A stretch of DNA of 64,000 nt from Ophioderma brevispina (GCA_023653785.1 JAMKCH010035257.1:1-64000); one strand, 5' to 3'. Shown: positions 34,580 through 47,020, counted from the first letter of the stretch. A program made the numbers and translations. Notes: generated from the sequence alone by a model not told the origin.

Positions 34580-36370
34580 CATGTCTTCCCCCCCCCCCTC
34601 GGGCCTTAACATTTGGGAGTAGTATGGGTATGTTGCTGCCCATAAGACCCTCATTTCCAGGCCGTTTTCAGTTCCAGGACCCCCCCATTTATTTTAGGAC
34701 CATCAGTTCCAGAGACCTACTTTTCATGTCAAAGCCATATTCTACCAAATTTTCTTCAAAACAACTTAAACAGTAGCTGGAAAAGTGAGGGAAATCACAG
34801 GATATTTTCAGAAATTTTTGGAAAACCTAGCTGGAGACCCCATTTATTGTGGCCTCAAATCAGCTCCAAAGCCTCAATTTTTGGAAAATCGGGTGGCACA
34901 TACCTTAACAAAAAAAAAGTTGAGCCCCCCAAGGGTAAAGGGTACAACTAATTAGTCTCCTAAGTCAAAAATGTAGGAATGGGATTATATTGAATAGGGG
35001 ACTACGATTGAAAGACTTATGGTAAATCAGATTTTGGATTCCATCCACCAACCCTGGAATGTCTCCAGACTAGTTTTTAGGGACATGGGACTTTGGCACC
35101 CACTGGCTGTCTATTCCATATTATTTTAATACCGACATGACTAAGTCCCTTGTGGACATTGAATCTAGCAAGTTTATAGGCGTAATATTTTGTGACCCAA
35201 CCTATTTTGTAGGTTATACCACCACCGAACTACAAATACAAGAAAGTTGCAATAATAGTGTAGTTCATGTGACAAGGGGCCTTGCCAAGCACATTGTACT
35301 ATCCATGACCAATATGTGCCATGTCAAAGGGTTTGCATTTTCTTTGAACAAGTATCCCCCTTTCTCCACAAAGTGATTTTAAAGGTGAATTTTGGATTCT
35401 AGCACCTTATCATTGCTTTGGTTAACTTATACACGAATCTGACGGCGACTATTATCGCCCCTACGCCATGGGCGGGAACTCACCATCGCCATGACTGGGG
35501 GGCGTCTTTGCATTCTCGTTATACACCGCGTTTACGTTGTACGTTGGTTAACACACAAAGAAGCGATAATTGTGATCAGTTCTGACGCACAAAAACCAAC
35601 ACTATTTCACTGTATCCATTTGTATATCATTCATGGCGGCTCAGGAAAAAAATGTAAAATTTCTTGGCTGCACCAAGAGCGATTAAAAAGTTACAAAAAT
35701 GGAAACGAACGGCGTGCGATTCACTCGATAATGACACAATGAAACAATTCATCGTATCCATTCAGTCAAATCAACCCATTGTAACTCGCCGGTAATTCAG
35801 TGTTTACTGATAGTCAGGCGGAGCACATTCAATGCACAAACGAGACCTAATTTTGTTCCAGATCTCAGAAATCGTCACATGGGCACGGACAGTTTCCGTT
35901 CTAAAACACCAAAACAACCCGCAACGGAAGATGTCACGTTTTTTTCAGCGAATACGATCGGTCTTTGGGCAAACTATCAAGTTTTCACGTACACCAGAAT
36001 ATATCAACATTCTATTGTTACTTTATTTGTTCTGGATGTTGAAATTTACAAAAATTATTTTTCTCCGACGGCTGGTTATTACGCCAATTTTAACCGTATT
36101 CTAACATAAGCGTTCATGTCTCAGTCACGCAAAAGTGGGCGAGATAACCTTCAATTTTTACAAACAACAGTAAGACACTTGCCCTGGGAATTCCATGTAG
36201 CCAGTCCCTGACATCATCCTTCCATAAATCCATGGAAAAAAAACGCGTGACATTGTTAACAATTGCAAAAAACAAGGTAGGTTGTAAATTCTTATTTCAT
36301 GATTCTGGCTATTATCGTTCGTTCGAATATGCGGCGTGTGTGTACCGTGTGTTTGGTGGCCGGGATGCCC
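34580..36370. other. No gene supported; CpG-richer at 35420-36370
   Basis: Open frames at 35137-35376, 35491-35742 and 35832-36109 lack boundaries. An ATGGCGGCTCAGG start at about 35634 opens only 17 codons. The CpG-richer composition from about 35420 leads into the candidate first exon at 36378. Confidence 0.35.
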
Positions 36371-36377
36371 CCCAGTA

Positions 36378-36445
36378 ATGGCGGCGACGTTGAGGGTGTC
36401 CTTTCGAGGCGTCCCCGTCGGATTCTTGTCTAGCATGAAGAAAAG
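36378..36445 (+). CDS. Candidate first coding exon, unknown gene
   Basis: CAGTAATGGCGGCGACG lies in a locally CpG-rich stretch and opens 22 codons (MAATLRVSFRGVPVGF at the start), ending at AAGAAAAG|GTATTT, an acceptable donor. The peptide has Arg and Lys, no acidic residues and hydrophobic positions between, which would suit a mitochondrial presequence; that is inference from composition only. No downstream exon could be joined with confidence. The minus-strand frame over the same bases (36158-36436) is probably its shadow. Confidence 0.4.
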
Positions 36446-37530
36446 GTATTTCTCAAATTTTCAGTTGATTCGGTTGATACATTGATGTAAAATCATGATG
36501 TATTTGGAACCAAGGACCTTTAAGTTAGAAATTTATATTTTCACAAGCTTGTGAAAAAAGAACAGGTAGTGGCTAGTCATTTGCAAGGCCAGATTCTAGA
36601 GAAGACAACGTTTCTGGTTAAAGACATGATCGGCATACCAAATCCACATTTTGACCTCATTTGGACCCCACATGACCCCCGAATACTTGACACCTTACCA
36701 TGAAAGATTAGTGTCTCCAAGTTTATTAACCTAGGACGTGACCATTCCAACTAAATGGAAAATGACCTCACTTGATCTGACCCCATGTGACCTTGATCTC
36801 AAAGTCCTTTTGCTACTCTATATCACCTACCTCAAGGTTTCTTGTCCTAAGTTTCATTTATTGCCTATTTTTCCTCCCATAACAAAAAAAACCACAAGAT
36901 TGAATCAACTCAAATTTGGGAATGATCCTTTCTCAAGGATATCAAGTGAACCATGAAAAAACTGAAGGTACTGAAATCACAAAATTGTTACCTTTAAATG
37001 CAAATGGAAGGGACCTTCAACATGTTGGCATTTAACATTTCCAACTTAACATTTTTACAACGTACATATACAAACACAGACAATTAGCATATCATAGTCC
37101 CATGCTCTGAACTAATTCGGTGGGGACCTAATAAAAATGAGCCAAATATTGATTACGCCAAAGTAAATCTTAACTACAGTCAAATTGAAACTGATTTACT
37201 ACTCCTGCAAATGGCTAATGATGTTTACATGGATCTAAAAAACTGAAGAGATTGAAGTTGTTTGTATTTAGGGCCTATCATTCCCAACCCTGAAGGAAAA
37301 AATCATAAGAACAAATAATGAAAAAAAAAGTTGGAAAAGAATAAAAATCTGGCAGTTGTTATTCATCAAATATCATATGCTGATTATGGGCAATATATTA
37401 GCTAGTTCCTAGTCTCACTTTATGGAATTATGATAAAAGGTATAAATGTGTGTAATTTTTCATGCTTCAATTAAAGACAGGTGAAAATTTTGAAGTTCGT
37501 AATGTTGATGGTGTATAACCCCACTTCTGA

Positions 37531-37803
37531 TCATAGCTCATCTTCATCTTCTTCTTGGTATGAGGCAGCGTTAGTGTAGTGTGAAGTTGGTGGAGACCAG
37601 CTCACAATTGACTGGTTGGGGTTGAGAAGTCTATATCCACAGTGGACTAAGGTAGGCCCACTCATGAGAAGTGAATCCGTCGGTCTGTGATGGAGAGCCA
37701 TAGTGGCAGGCTGGAGATGGTTGCAGCCCCCATCGTTGCATATTACTGTTGAAATATGAAATGACTGACACTTGTGCAATACTATTTCAGGTAACCCATT
37801 CAC
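37531..37803 (-). CDS. Candidate terminal exon with acidic C-terminus
   Basis: The acceptor CCCCTTGGGCCACCTTCCACGTAG opens 90 codons in phase 0 to TGA at 37531. Within it, CCACTATGGCTC is a good start context giving a 56-residue peptide (MALHHRPTDSLLMSG near the start, ending YQEEDEDEL). A strong minus-strand donor (CCTACGAC|GTGAGT) at 37989-37984 lies 186 bases upstream of the acceptor. The exon ending there has stops in its frames, so it would be 5' UTR and translation could start at that internal ATG. A poly-acidic tail is typical of a true C-terminus. The plus-strand frame at 37926-38324 overlaps only the UTR exon. The family is unknown. Confidence 0.4.
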   Translation of the reverse strand: MNGLPEIVLHKCQSFHISTVICNDGGCNHLQPATMALHHRPTDSLLMSGPTLVHCGYRLLNPNQSIVSWSPPTSHYTNAASYQEEDEDEL

Positions 37804-38329
37804 CTACGTGGAAGGTGGCCCAAGGGGAGTTCGTCATGGGTGTGTTTTGTGTGTGATGTGTTTGTGATAGTGAATTGGTCTGGTCTTGGGTATCTAGTCA
37901 GGTAGTGTTCCATGTTCTGTAGAAGTTGAATGAGAGCGGGGTAGATAGTAACCCAAAAGTAAACATTACACGGCCGGATTCTTACTCACGTCGTAGGCCT
38001 ATACGGCAGCTACACCATGTCTACAACGGCAGCTACTACACAGGGCTAATTGCGAGCCGGTTAAAGCTGCAAGCAAGGGTTCACATAGGGTGCGGGTTTT
38101 TTTTTGAGTCTATGACGCACTTTTCCCAGGTTGGACGCAGTTGGTCTGATAGAGTTAAAAGTTTGCGTCTTATGTGGACGAGCAAAAAAAATATAGCACT
38201 TAAAACTATCCAAAATCACAGATTTAGCTCTGGCAATGGTTGTGTGTCAATATTGTATTGTCATTTTCAATCAAACAAATATTTTATGGTATTCTGTGTT
38301 TACTATTATGATAGGATTCTATGAGGATA

Positions 38330-39590
38330 TAGTGTTTGTGAAAATATAATATAGTTAAAAATTGACTTTATGTTTAGGTCTTTTTATTTAGTTCACAACC
38401 GCTCTCACGTCACAAAGGGTATCATGAATCAGATAATCCAGTTCCTTTGGACAGTTTTGGTTGAAGGGTCATCAGGGTAATTACTTTACAATAGCACAGT
38501 CTAAGGTTTTGGATTGGATGTGTAGGAGTGTTTGCAGTCATGAAAGGTGCAAACAAGAGATTAAGTCATCCATATTTTCTGGGATATGTAGTGATTTCAT
38601 ATAGATAAACAAGTATATAACTCCCTACCTTTTATTGGGACAGAAATTATTTAATGAAAACAAACAATGATTTGTCTATGATTATATTTCAATAGAAACA
38701 TAGGCTGAAATTTCATAGTTGCTCCTGTACGAAATTAGTTTCACAATTATAGTACCAAAGAACCTTTTAGTTTAAACCTTTCAGATGGGGATATTTTTAT
38801 AGATAGCTTTACACCAGTGCCCAAAATCAGAATTTCACATTTTTAGGGACACCTGTTATTTGGAAATCTCTGTGCACCTTTAAGTATTACAAAAGTGCTC
38901 AAACCTTGACCACGCATATAATTCTAAGTTGAGCACTTTTTCAACCTCAGGGGAAAACAATTTGCGGCCAAGTAGACGCCCCTTTTCAAACCTAGTGTGA
39001 ACCCTGGCTGCAAGATAGGGCTTACCAAAAGTACGCAGTTATTAGGTATACAGTTAATGTGGCTAGTCTGCTGTACCTAACCCAATGGCTACCTGCAGGT
39101 GCCCATAGGTGGAGGAGAAGTGGGATGCTTGAGTAGACAGTTTACCGGAGAGTAGCAGTAGATACGCAGATACCACGTAGCTACCCCGTGTTTACCGCCG
39201 ACGCCATTTGAGAGTGGCTCAAAAATTTCTGAAATGAGGGCGCTATAACCTTGACTCGTTTAGATTTTTGAACGTTTTTTTGGAAAATCATTACGAAATT
39301 CAAATCGGCATCCATCAAAAACCCTATTTTGGCACATGTAAATAAAAATGCAAATAAATATAGCCAAAAAATATCAAAAAAAAACAAAATTGGGGCCACT
39401 GAGAAATACTGCCGCGCGCTGAGAGCCGGTGATGTAACCACGCAGCTACTCCACGACTGTGCAGACAGCCGCTGTAGCTACACTATCCGTCTATGCGGCA
39501 AAAAATACCACGGAATCCTGGCCGGCGAGGTACATCTAGTGGGTAGGTAATGTGTGTCTACTCTGTGGTAGCTGTGTGGTAACCACCATG
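38330..39590. other. No gene supported
   Basis: Contains a diverged repeat block at about 38760-38880 (AGATGGGGATATTT...AGCTTTACA) that matches 26070-26150. A CpG-richer stretch with GTAGCTAC words lies at 39030-39580. A minus-strand ATGGCGTCGGCG|GTAAAC at about 39209 could be a tiny first exon but has nothing to join to. Confidence 0.35.
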
Positions 39591-39601
39591 AAGAAATTGG
39601 C

Positions 39602-40540
39602 CGTTTGTTTCTTAGCAAATCTGTGAAAAACTTTAAAGAGCTGATTTCAACGATGTGCTGGTAGGTATGGGTGTCAAAAGGTCAACATTTACCAAAAAAA
39701 AGATGAGTATCGTAGGGGGTGGGGGAATTGGTTTTGCGGGAGTCAAAGGTCAATAACAGGGCGTCAAATTGTGAAATTGATCCAATCATTGTGAAAGTAC
39801 ACCAAGTGAATAGTTTAATCATAACGATTCCAAAAAGGGATAGCTTGTACTTCTGGGCAAAAGTTGGAGTTATAGGCTAAAAACAGCAAAAAAATCAATA
39901 AAAAATGATCTTTTCAGTGTACAGCCTGGTCAAATTTTGAAAATTACTAAGATTTGGATAAAATATGGTGCAAAATTATAGTGAGCTCTAGGATTAAAAT
40001 AAGGATAGTTTTGACCGTCTCAAATGCTTAGTTCCCATGTAGGGGCACCAAAGGTCATCATCCATTGCAATCAATGGATCGGCTTGACCTGTTTCCCCCA
40101 TCTTCGGTAAGTAAGCATTTAAGACACTCCAAACAATTCCGTCTTTTTAGCCTAATGAGCTTCATCTATAATTTGCCACCATTTTTTGTCCAAAATCGGA
40201 GTAATTTTCAAATTTGACCCTGTACAATGAAAATGATCATTTTATTGATTTTTTTTTTGCCGTTTTTTAGCCCATTAACTCCAAACTTGCGCGCAACCGC
40301 AGAATAGTACAAACCTATTACATTTTTTGAACCCTTATGATTAAACTATTAATTGGTTTTACTTTAACATATTGGACAATTTCCAAAATTTGACCCCGTG
40401 ATTGACCTTGACTCACGAAAAACCAATTTCCAGCCCCTACGATCAACTCACTTTTTTTTGGTAAATGTTGACACCACAGCACCTACCCAAAATCGTTGAA
40501 ATCAGATTCTTTAAATTTTTTCACCGATGATGAAATGAAA
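39602..40540. repeat. Long near-continuous palindrome, about 940 bp
   Basis: The left arm (39602-40067) and right arm (40072-40540) are reverse complements along almost their whole length, with small indels and substitutions. The outer pair is GCTGATTTCAACGATG...AATCGTTGAAATCAG. Intermediate pairs include GGTCAACATTTACCAAAAAA with TTTTTTGGTAAATGTTGACA and TAGTTTAATCATAA with TTATGATTAAACTA. The centre is TCCATTG-CAAT-CAATGGA (40061-40078), leaving a loop of only four bases. No open frame of note is present. A palindromic foldback transposon or a hairpin-RNA locus are both possible. I could not find flanking target-site duplications. Confidence 0.9.
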
Positions 40541-41559
40541 CTTAATTAGGGATACCTAAGACGTTCATATAGAAGGATCATGGTGCAAATGAGGTATTTA
40601 CAATTGATTCCGTCATGTCATGCAGTAGCACTTGCCTATGAAGGCCAATACCTAATTTTGATATCAATGGGACTTCTATATGAAACAATCTACCGAGAGT
40701 GGAGAGGTTGCAGCGTTGCTACAGAAGCAAAGGTTGACGAGAGGCGCCAATGAAAACCCACTTGGTTACCCTTGTGAACACTACCTCGAATCACAGTAAA
40801 TGATGATGCACATCTTTTAGTTGACCCTATACATCTCGCCTCTAAGCCTTATATGAAAATCAATTTTAATCATGTCAGTTCAAGTAGGTACGGCAATAGC
40901 TGGCCATATTGTCAGAAAGTCCCATCAAACTTACTATCATGTCAAGTCTTTGGGCTGTGGCTTTTGAAAGGTTTCAAGCGACACGCCTGAAAAAAAACAC
41001 TTAAATACTGCTCAAGTAAAGAAAAAGGAGTTATCCTAATCCATTGCAGCCACCGATTGTATCACCATGGCAGCGATTGCACTTACAACTTCTTGCATTT
41101 ACCATGACAAATTGTCTATACTAACTGCAATTAAACAAATAATGATAAATGAACAAATGAGGAACAGGATGTTGACTAGGATTTAGAATGAAACAGATTA
41201 TTGAACATGAAATAAAGATTATTCAAAATCAAAAGTTCACTTAAGCTGGAGCGATGGAGCTTTCACCTGGGTGACACCAGGCTGCTGCAAATAATGATCT
41301 AGATGTAAGTTTTCTAGGGACGTACAAAATTAAATTTTAAGTGGAAGAACAATAGCCTGATGATCAAAAAACATAACTATTCTTGATGGCACGACTCGCC
41401 AGTGCATCAAGTATAGTTGTGCCGATTTTGTCCGTCATGTTCACTACTTCATAAGGAGCTGACATGTATACACTAACCACCTAGTGTCGTTGGGAACAAA
41501 CTTGCATTTTGTGCTAGATGAGAATCAGAAATGAATCCATTGTGGCAATTAACCCATAA

Positions 41560-41727
41560 CACCAGCAGTATTTTGGGAAAGAAAAAGAAATGGCATTAGA
41601 AATGTGGAATTTCAGGAAGGCAATAATAAAAAGAAGGCCTTCATCTGATATCAAATTGATGATACTACTTTCGGGAAACCGGGAGATTGGGAAGGTCCCA
41701 ACGATGGATGGCCACAAGAATCATTAA
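41560..41727 (+). CDS. Candidate terminal exon, unknown function
   Basis: After an in-frame TAA at 41557 and possible acceptors (ATAACACCAG or CACCAGCAG), the frame is open to TAA at 41725. ATG at 41590 would start a 45-residue peptide beginning MALEMWNFRKAIIKRRPSSD and ending VPTMDGHKNH. Codon choice is coding-like and the peptide is basic. The acceptor's pyrimidine tract is poor. The minus-strand frame at 41514-41717 is taken as its shadow. Just downstream, CTTTAAATGGGG-ATG-CCCCATTTAAG (41739-41763) is a clean hairpin. Confidence 0.3.
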   Translation, partial: HQQYFGKEKEMALEMWNFRKAIIKRRPSSDIKLMILLSGNREIGKVPTMDGHKNH

Positions 41728-41999
41728 CTTCAATTATCTTTAAATGGGGATGCCCCATTTAAGTACAAAGTTCATCTGAAAAGAATTGCCTTCACCCCAA
41801 ACCCCATCGGTAAAGTGTACGCAATATTTCAATCTGTTTGAAGCCCCATTTAGAGTACTCTGTAAAATAATATTAGTCGACCCCCCCCCCCCAAAATGGG
41901 GTTACACTTTCCCTCGTAACTTCAAACCAAAAAAATACATTAGTCCAGAGATTGTACAGCATAATGAGGGAAAAAACAGAGTGGCTTTCTTCAGATACC

Positions 42000-43165
42000 A
42001 AAAATTTTGACCCTTCACAGTTAAAATATGGGTTCTGGAGATGAGGCTAGTAATTAACGATCAAGCCATGGCCCGTTAAGTGTTAGAGCCGCGTACTATC
42101 ATCTGATTCCGGTAGCACATAAGGGATGCCTTATCACATAGGCATAATTCTCTACTGTCCCACTCCAGCATTATAAGCTTACGTAGGGATCTGAGTCAGG
42201 AGTGGTGTCACCGTCTGTCAGTAAATTACAGAAAATTAATTCTCAGTTTGTAGGCGCACACCACTACCATAAACGTGTATTATGAAAGAAATGTAAAAAT
42301 ACTACATCGCTCCCTTTGTTTGCACCCCGCATGGACAATATTTTGAATCCATTTCCCTGTAGATCACACTTCTTAAAATTTAAAAAAGTGCCGTTGTTGA
42401 GAGATCCTAGTTAGATTTTAAGATAATGGCATATGAATGAACAGCGCCAGCGCACTATTTTTTGCCGACCTGTACGCTCGGAGCCGCTTTCAACCAGGCT
42501 GTTAGTAGAGGGTCTGTTTCTACACAGAAATCAACATTTCAAAAGTTGACAAATCTCAGTGAGATCAAGTCTCTTTCACTTTATCATAATATAGGGCCTC
42601 CCACTGAAAAAACAGTCCCAAGGACTGCAAAATATCAGGGTTCATGTGAACTGTTATTTTGAATACAGATCATGTCTGAAACTTGTTATTTTGGATACAG
42701 ACTCTTGGTCACCAGCCTTCTTGTTATACGTTATTAACGTATCAGAACGAATATACAAATGAGGTACTCAATATGCATATTTGGTGATGACAGACGACCA
42801 TGCATAATATGTGGTGGAACAACAACTCACATACCAACGTGTAGGGTAATCGGTATTATTGCGTTCATGGTTGGGAAGAGCATTTTACCTTTTCAATTGA
42901 TTGAGACAGCATGACAAACAGAATTTAAGTGTGTGCCCACAAAACAATTTGCTCACTCACCAACTATAACCATTTTTTTTTTAACAAATCTTAGCTTCCC
43001 AACAAAGCTGGCAAAATAATTTTATCCAGTGGGTGGAAGAGAAAGAAATTGTGTGAAAATTAACTACAGCTTTAAAAAGTGCTTGTTCCAATCTTTCGGG
43101 ACCCGATTTAACCCGGAAGTAGTATCAATTTTGATATCGATGAAAGGCCATATTTTATATTGTCG
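42000..43165. other. No gene supported
   Basis: AT-rich sequence. A short duplicated word (TGTTATTTTG(A/G)ATACAG) occurs at about 42650-42710. No exon with convincing boundaries was seen. Confidence 0.35.
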
Positions 43166-43170
43166 CCTTG

Positions 43171-43377
43171 CAGTGGCGTACGCCAGCTCTTTTTTTTTTT
43201 TAAGGGGGGCAAAGGGGGCACACATAGTTTCAGGGGGGGCAAGCATATAGTAAAATTTGTTAGTAAGATATGGCCTATGTAAATCAATAATTTTCAGGGG
43301 GGGCAAGAGGGGGGGGCAAGATTCCCCACAGGGGGGGCAGACTTGCCCCCCCTGCCCCCCCTCTGGCTACGTCACTG
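43171..43377. mobile_element. hAT-like MITE, 207 bp, G-rich
   Basis: The ends are CAGTGGCGTACGCCAG (left) and CTGGCTACGTCACTG (right), inverted copies of each other. The CAGTGGCG start is typical of many animal hAT-superfamily nonautonomous elements. The flanking octamers are TCGCCTTG and TCGTTCCG, which agree at four of eight positions and differ only by transitions, as expected for an old 8-bp target duplication. The interior is runs of GGGGGGCAA on the plus strand. Frames over it (43029-43250 plus and 43064-43306 minus) are not called. Confidence 0.75.
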
Positions 43378-44295
43378 TCGTTCCGTAATTTTACCCTCAA
43401 ATCCAATTTCTTCTCAAGATTCGAGTGAAAAAATACATTTTAATGATTAACCCATCAATTAATGACAAGTAGTGAAAGGGCGTTGCCACTATGCAATTAT
43501 GGGTCTAAGCATCTAAAACGCAAGTTGTTCCCACATCTTGATGCGTCAGGGGTTACAAGGTCAGCTTCCCATCTCTAGTAGAGAAACACGGGAAAGGAAC
43601 AAAAATTCGGAACAAGCACCTTTAAAGTGATATGAATTGTAGTGGCTGGTATCACAGCAGTTAGTTTTGTGAGATATACAGAATATTTTTAATTACATTG
43701 CAACAGAAATAAGGCCATACCTGTGCTGCTTTCTAACATTAGTACACGCATCTGTTCAAATAGGCTTACAACACAGCTGGGGTTTGGTTTGATTTCTCAA
43801 CTTGAACTTTAACCACAAGTGATACGAGCTAGAAACACGCATATTGTTGTGATAGCACTTTGTAAATCGGAAGTAAACGGCGACGAAATGATATTGATGC
43901 TTTGTTGGGGGCTTTTCTTTCAAAGCGATGCTTGTGTAATGGATTGAAAACAGTAAGGTACATCTTGTACAACTCTTACAGAGTAATTTAATCATCCTTG
44001 AAACAGCTTGACAATTGGTAGTAATTGAAATGTAGTCAACCGGACGGGCTACGATATTGAGCTCGGGCGTACAAAATAGTGGGCAGTGCTAGAAGAAAAG
44101 GGCCTGAAAGTTTAGGGAGAAGGAATTGTGACAACAAATAAAAGGAACAAGAAGCATCTTTATTTATGCAGATGACAAGGTGGAAATGACTTTTGGTTGT
44201 CTTACAAAAACACCAAATGGTTAAAGAGTGTTGTTGCAAGTCCATGAAAACATTTGTAAAGATTTTTAGAACAAGGATGTAGTGTATTTATAGTG

Positions 44296-44640
44296 AGGGC
44301 ACGTGTGGTCCAGTGGATTGAGCATTCGCCCCGACACTCCAAAGATCGTGGGTTAAGAGTCCACTGCGGCCAACGTGTGTGCCCTGAGTAAGGCGCTTTA
44401 CCTCAATTACTCCTCTCCACCCAGGTGTTAAAGGGGTACCAGCATGATTAAGGATGGGAATAGTAACAGGAACGCGCTGTGCGGGGAGGAGTGGCGAACC
44501 CCCCACAGCAAAAAATAAGATGGAGGGGTCTGGCCCAAACGCTAAGGAAGAGAGATGGCACTCCACGCATGAGCTTGCTCGGCACGGCAATACTTATTGT
44601 ATAACTTTTTGTTTTATACAATTTTCTAGCTCTCACAATC
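44296..44640 (+). mobile_element. tRNA-derived SINE, copy 1
   Basis: A pol III promoter is visible. The A-box is TGGTCCAGTGG at 44306-44316 and the B-box GGTTAAGAGTCC at 44351-44362, a damaged form of GGTTCGANTCC, with tRNA-like spacing. A tRNA-unrelated body follows (GTGCCCTGAGTAAGGCGC, CTCTCCACCCAGGTG, AAATAAGATGG). The right end is uncertain because the duplicated unit continues. The overlapping reading frames (44288-44747) are artefacts. Confidence 0.8.
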
Positions 44641-46640
44641 TTATCATATTCATCTTATTCTATTCATGTGGGGGGGGATGTGTTGGACTAATCCTCTCCC
44701 ATTTTTACCTGGTCCTGACCTACTCCCACAACGTCCCTACTGTCTAAGCCCACACCAGTACGGCGGTCCGGCAAGTATTTCCCACGGTGTAGGTAGTCTG
44801 TGTCACAGACTGCAAAAGATTAATATCTTAAATGTATTGAGCGATAGATTAACGTTATCAGTCGTCATAGCGAATGGTGTCAATGAAACTAAATCTCACA
44901 TATCTCTGGAAAACGAGGGGTTATGGAGTTTTTTGCACAGAGGGGTCAGTTACTATGTTTGTTTTGAAATCGTATCATAACTGGGTCTGAACCTAGAGAA
45001 TTAGCGGAGAAAATGACGTTTTGTCGGGTACTTGGTGCTCGCAGACACAGAAATAGAAACAGGAACAGGATTACGTACTTTACTGGTACCGCGTACAACA
45101 CCATTGACACCTAATACTGTATTAAAACACCTTACCCTTTTGAATGATCTTTAGATTTCAGGTTTCTGCAGGTGCAGATGCATAAGAGACATGATGCCTA
45201 ACTTTACTCAAGCGGCACACAACCCCAATTACCTTCTGAAGCCTGTGAAATGAAAAGGTAGGCATTATATCGCGTATGCATATGCACCAGCATCATTACA
45301 CCTGAAATCGAAAGGTTGTTCCCGACTGATCCTTTGATCACACGCTCTCCCGAAAACCTCTTCAATATTTCCATTCAGACTGTATCTATGAGAAATTTCT
45401 GCATCAACAAACCTTGTATCTTCAGCCAACATTAATCAAATCGTTTAAGTGTATCAACCTCTATATCTATGCAGATAAAAATACATAACACTTTCCTGAG
45501 AGATAACTCTCAGATTTTAATGATAAAGAGTTTGCAAGAAGGTGCATGTTTTTAGAGAACAAATTTGTTCAAAATTTCAGGTAGCTATTGTAAAGAATAT
45601 CAGAATTGGTAGGTCTACACTGCGAAAATGTGAAAAAGCATTAAACTTTCACTTTCAAGAAACACAAAGGGTGAGGGCGTCCATTTTATTTAATTCATTA
45701 TTACAGTTTTGACTGCCGTAGTTATACCCAAAATCAAGACCACATGCGCTTTCGTTTTCATGTGAACGAACACAATAGGGCAAATGCAGACAACGCTAAT
45801 GAGTTCCACTCCCGTTCTGGGTGCCAATTAATCACCTCAATTCTGGAGCCCCACACGGGAACAAAAAATCATTCAACTGTCAAAGGATTAAGTACAAATG
45901 CTAAACCATGACACCCCTTAATAACCATGGGTTTAACTTTGCACTTTTTCACAGAGTTCCTGTATTATACTTTGCACACACCGGGGTAAATAACAAATTA
46001 GCAGAGCTAAGTATTAATATACACAGCAGCTACTGAACGGAGCAGCAAATTCATGCTAAATTTTTAATTCACAATTAAAACATGTGGCAACGCTTATATT
46101 ATTTTCTGTAGAAAAACAAGAGTTCTGTGGTGTTACATTGATTACTACACATGCGTGCTCAGAACACCATTTAGTGTTGATTATAGTTACTATAATTTGG
46201 CACCTTTTAAGCAACATTTGCCAATGCAATTGGGCATTCAGTCGTGGTAATCATGTTATAATTATTTAGCATTAATCAGGCGTCATTGCTTTATTTTTAG
46301 CTTGCTGAGTCAATGAGGTTGGTACTTACACAAAGGACCATACAGGGATAATTGCCACAACATCATTATATTTTCAAGCTTCTGGTTTGATAGCAATGAT
46401 CCTTTTCTATGTCAATTTGGTATTAGTAATGGGGTCTTTTTCTTTTTTAAGTTTCTCAAAATTGTTTGAGATTAGTACAATATCTCACGTTCTAAATTCA
46501 CTAAAATGCCAAAACTGAGGGAACAAATCGGCCAAATTTGGGTTAACATTTGGCACCAAATTTAGCCCAAAATTAGCTCTGGTAGACGCTTAAGCTATGG
46601 GTTTTTTTTTTGGCACAGAATGTAATTGTATTAATTGGTG

Positions 46641-47020
46641 GGGCACTGTGGTCCCATGCGTGAGCATTCGCCCGTTATCGGCCCTACGCACCTCCAAAGA
46701 TCGTGTGGTTCGAGTCCCAATGCGGCCAACGTGTTGTGCCCTTGTCGTAAGGCTCTTAACGTCAATTACTCCTCCTCCACCCAGGTTGTATAAATGGTTA
46801 CTCACATTATTAATGCTGGGCAAGGTACCAGACTCGCTGTGCGGGATTAGTGGGGCGAACCACCCACATCAAAAATAAGATGGATGAGTCTGGCCCAAAC
46901 GTTAAAAAGAGAGATGCACTTCCAACGCATGAGCGTGCTCGCACCGGACAATTTACTTTTGTAATTAACTTTTTGTTTTCTACCATTTTACCTGAGCTCT
47001 CAAATCTTCATCACTCTCTT
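46641..47020 (+). mobile_element. tRNA-derived SINE, copy 2
   Basis: This is the same element as 44296-44640, at the head of the second duplicated unit. Here the B-box is intact (GGTTCGAGTCC, 46707-46717) while the A-box is altered (TGGTCCCATGCG, 46649-46660). Between the two copies both boxes of the ancestral SINE can be read. The frames at 46590-47197 are not genes. Confidence 0.8.

Noticed and set aside
37926..38324. 132-codon plus-strand frame
   Set aside because: It begins from a non-ATG codon, crosses a strong minus-strand donor, and ends in AT-rich sequence with no splice support.
44296..44372. Functional tRNA gene
   Set aside because: A- and B-boxes are present but the arms do not pair as a tRNA, and the copy at 46641 has the same extended SINE body.
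44288..44980. Frames of 97-104 codons on both strands, with similar ones at 46590-47197
   Set aside because: They translate the tRNA-SINE and its flanks; neither frame is preserved between the two copies.
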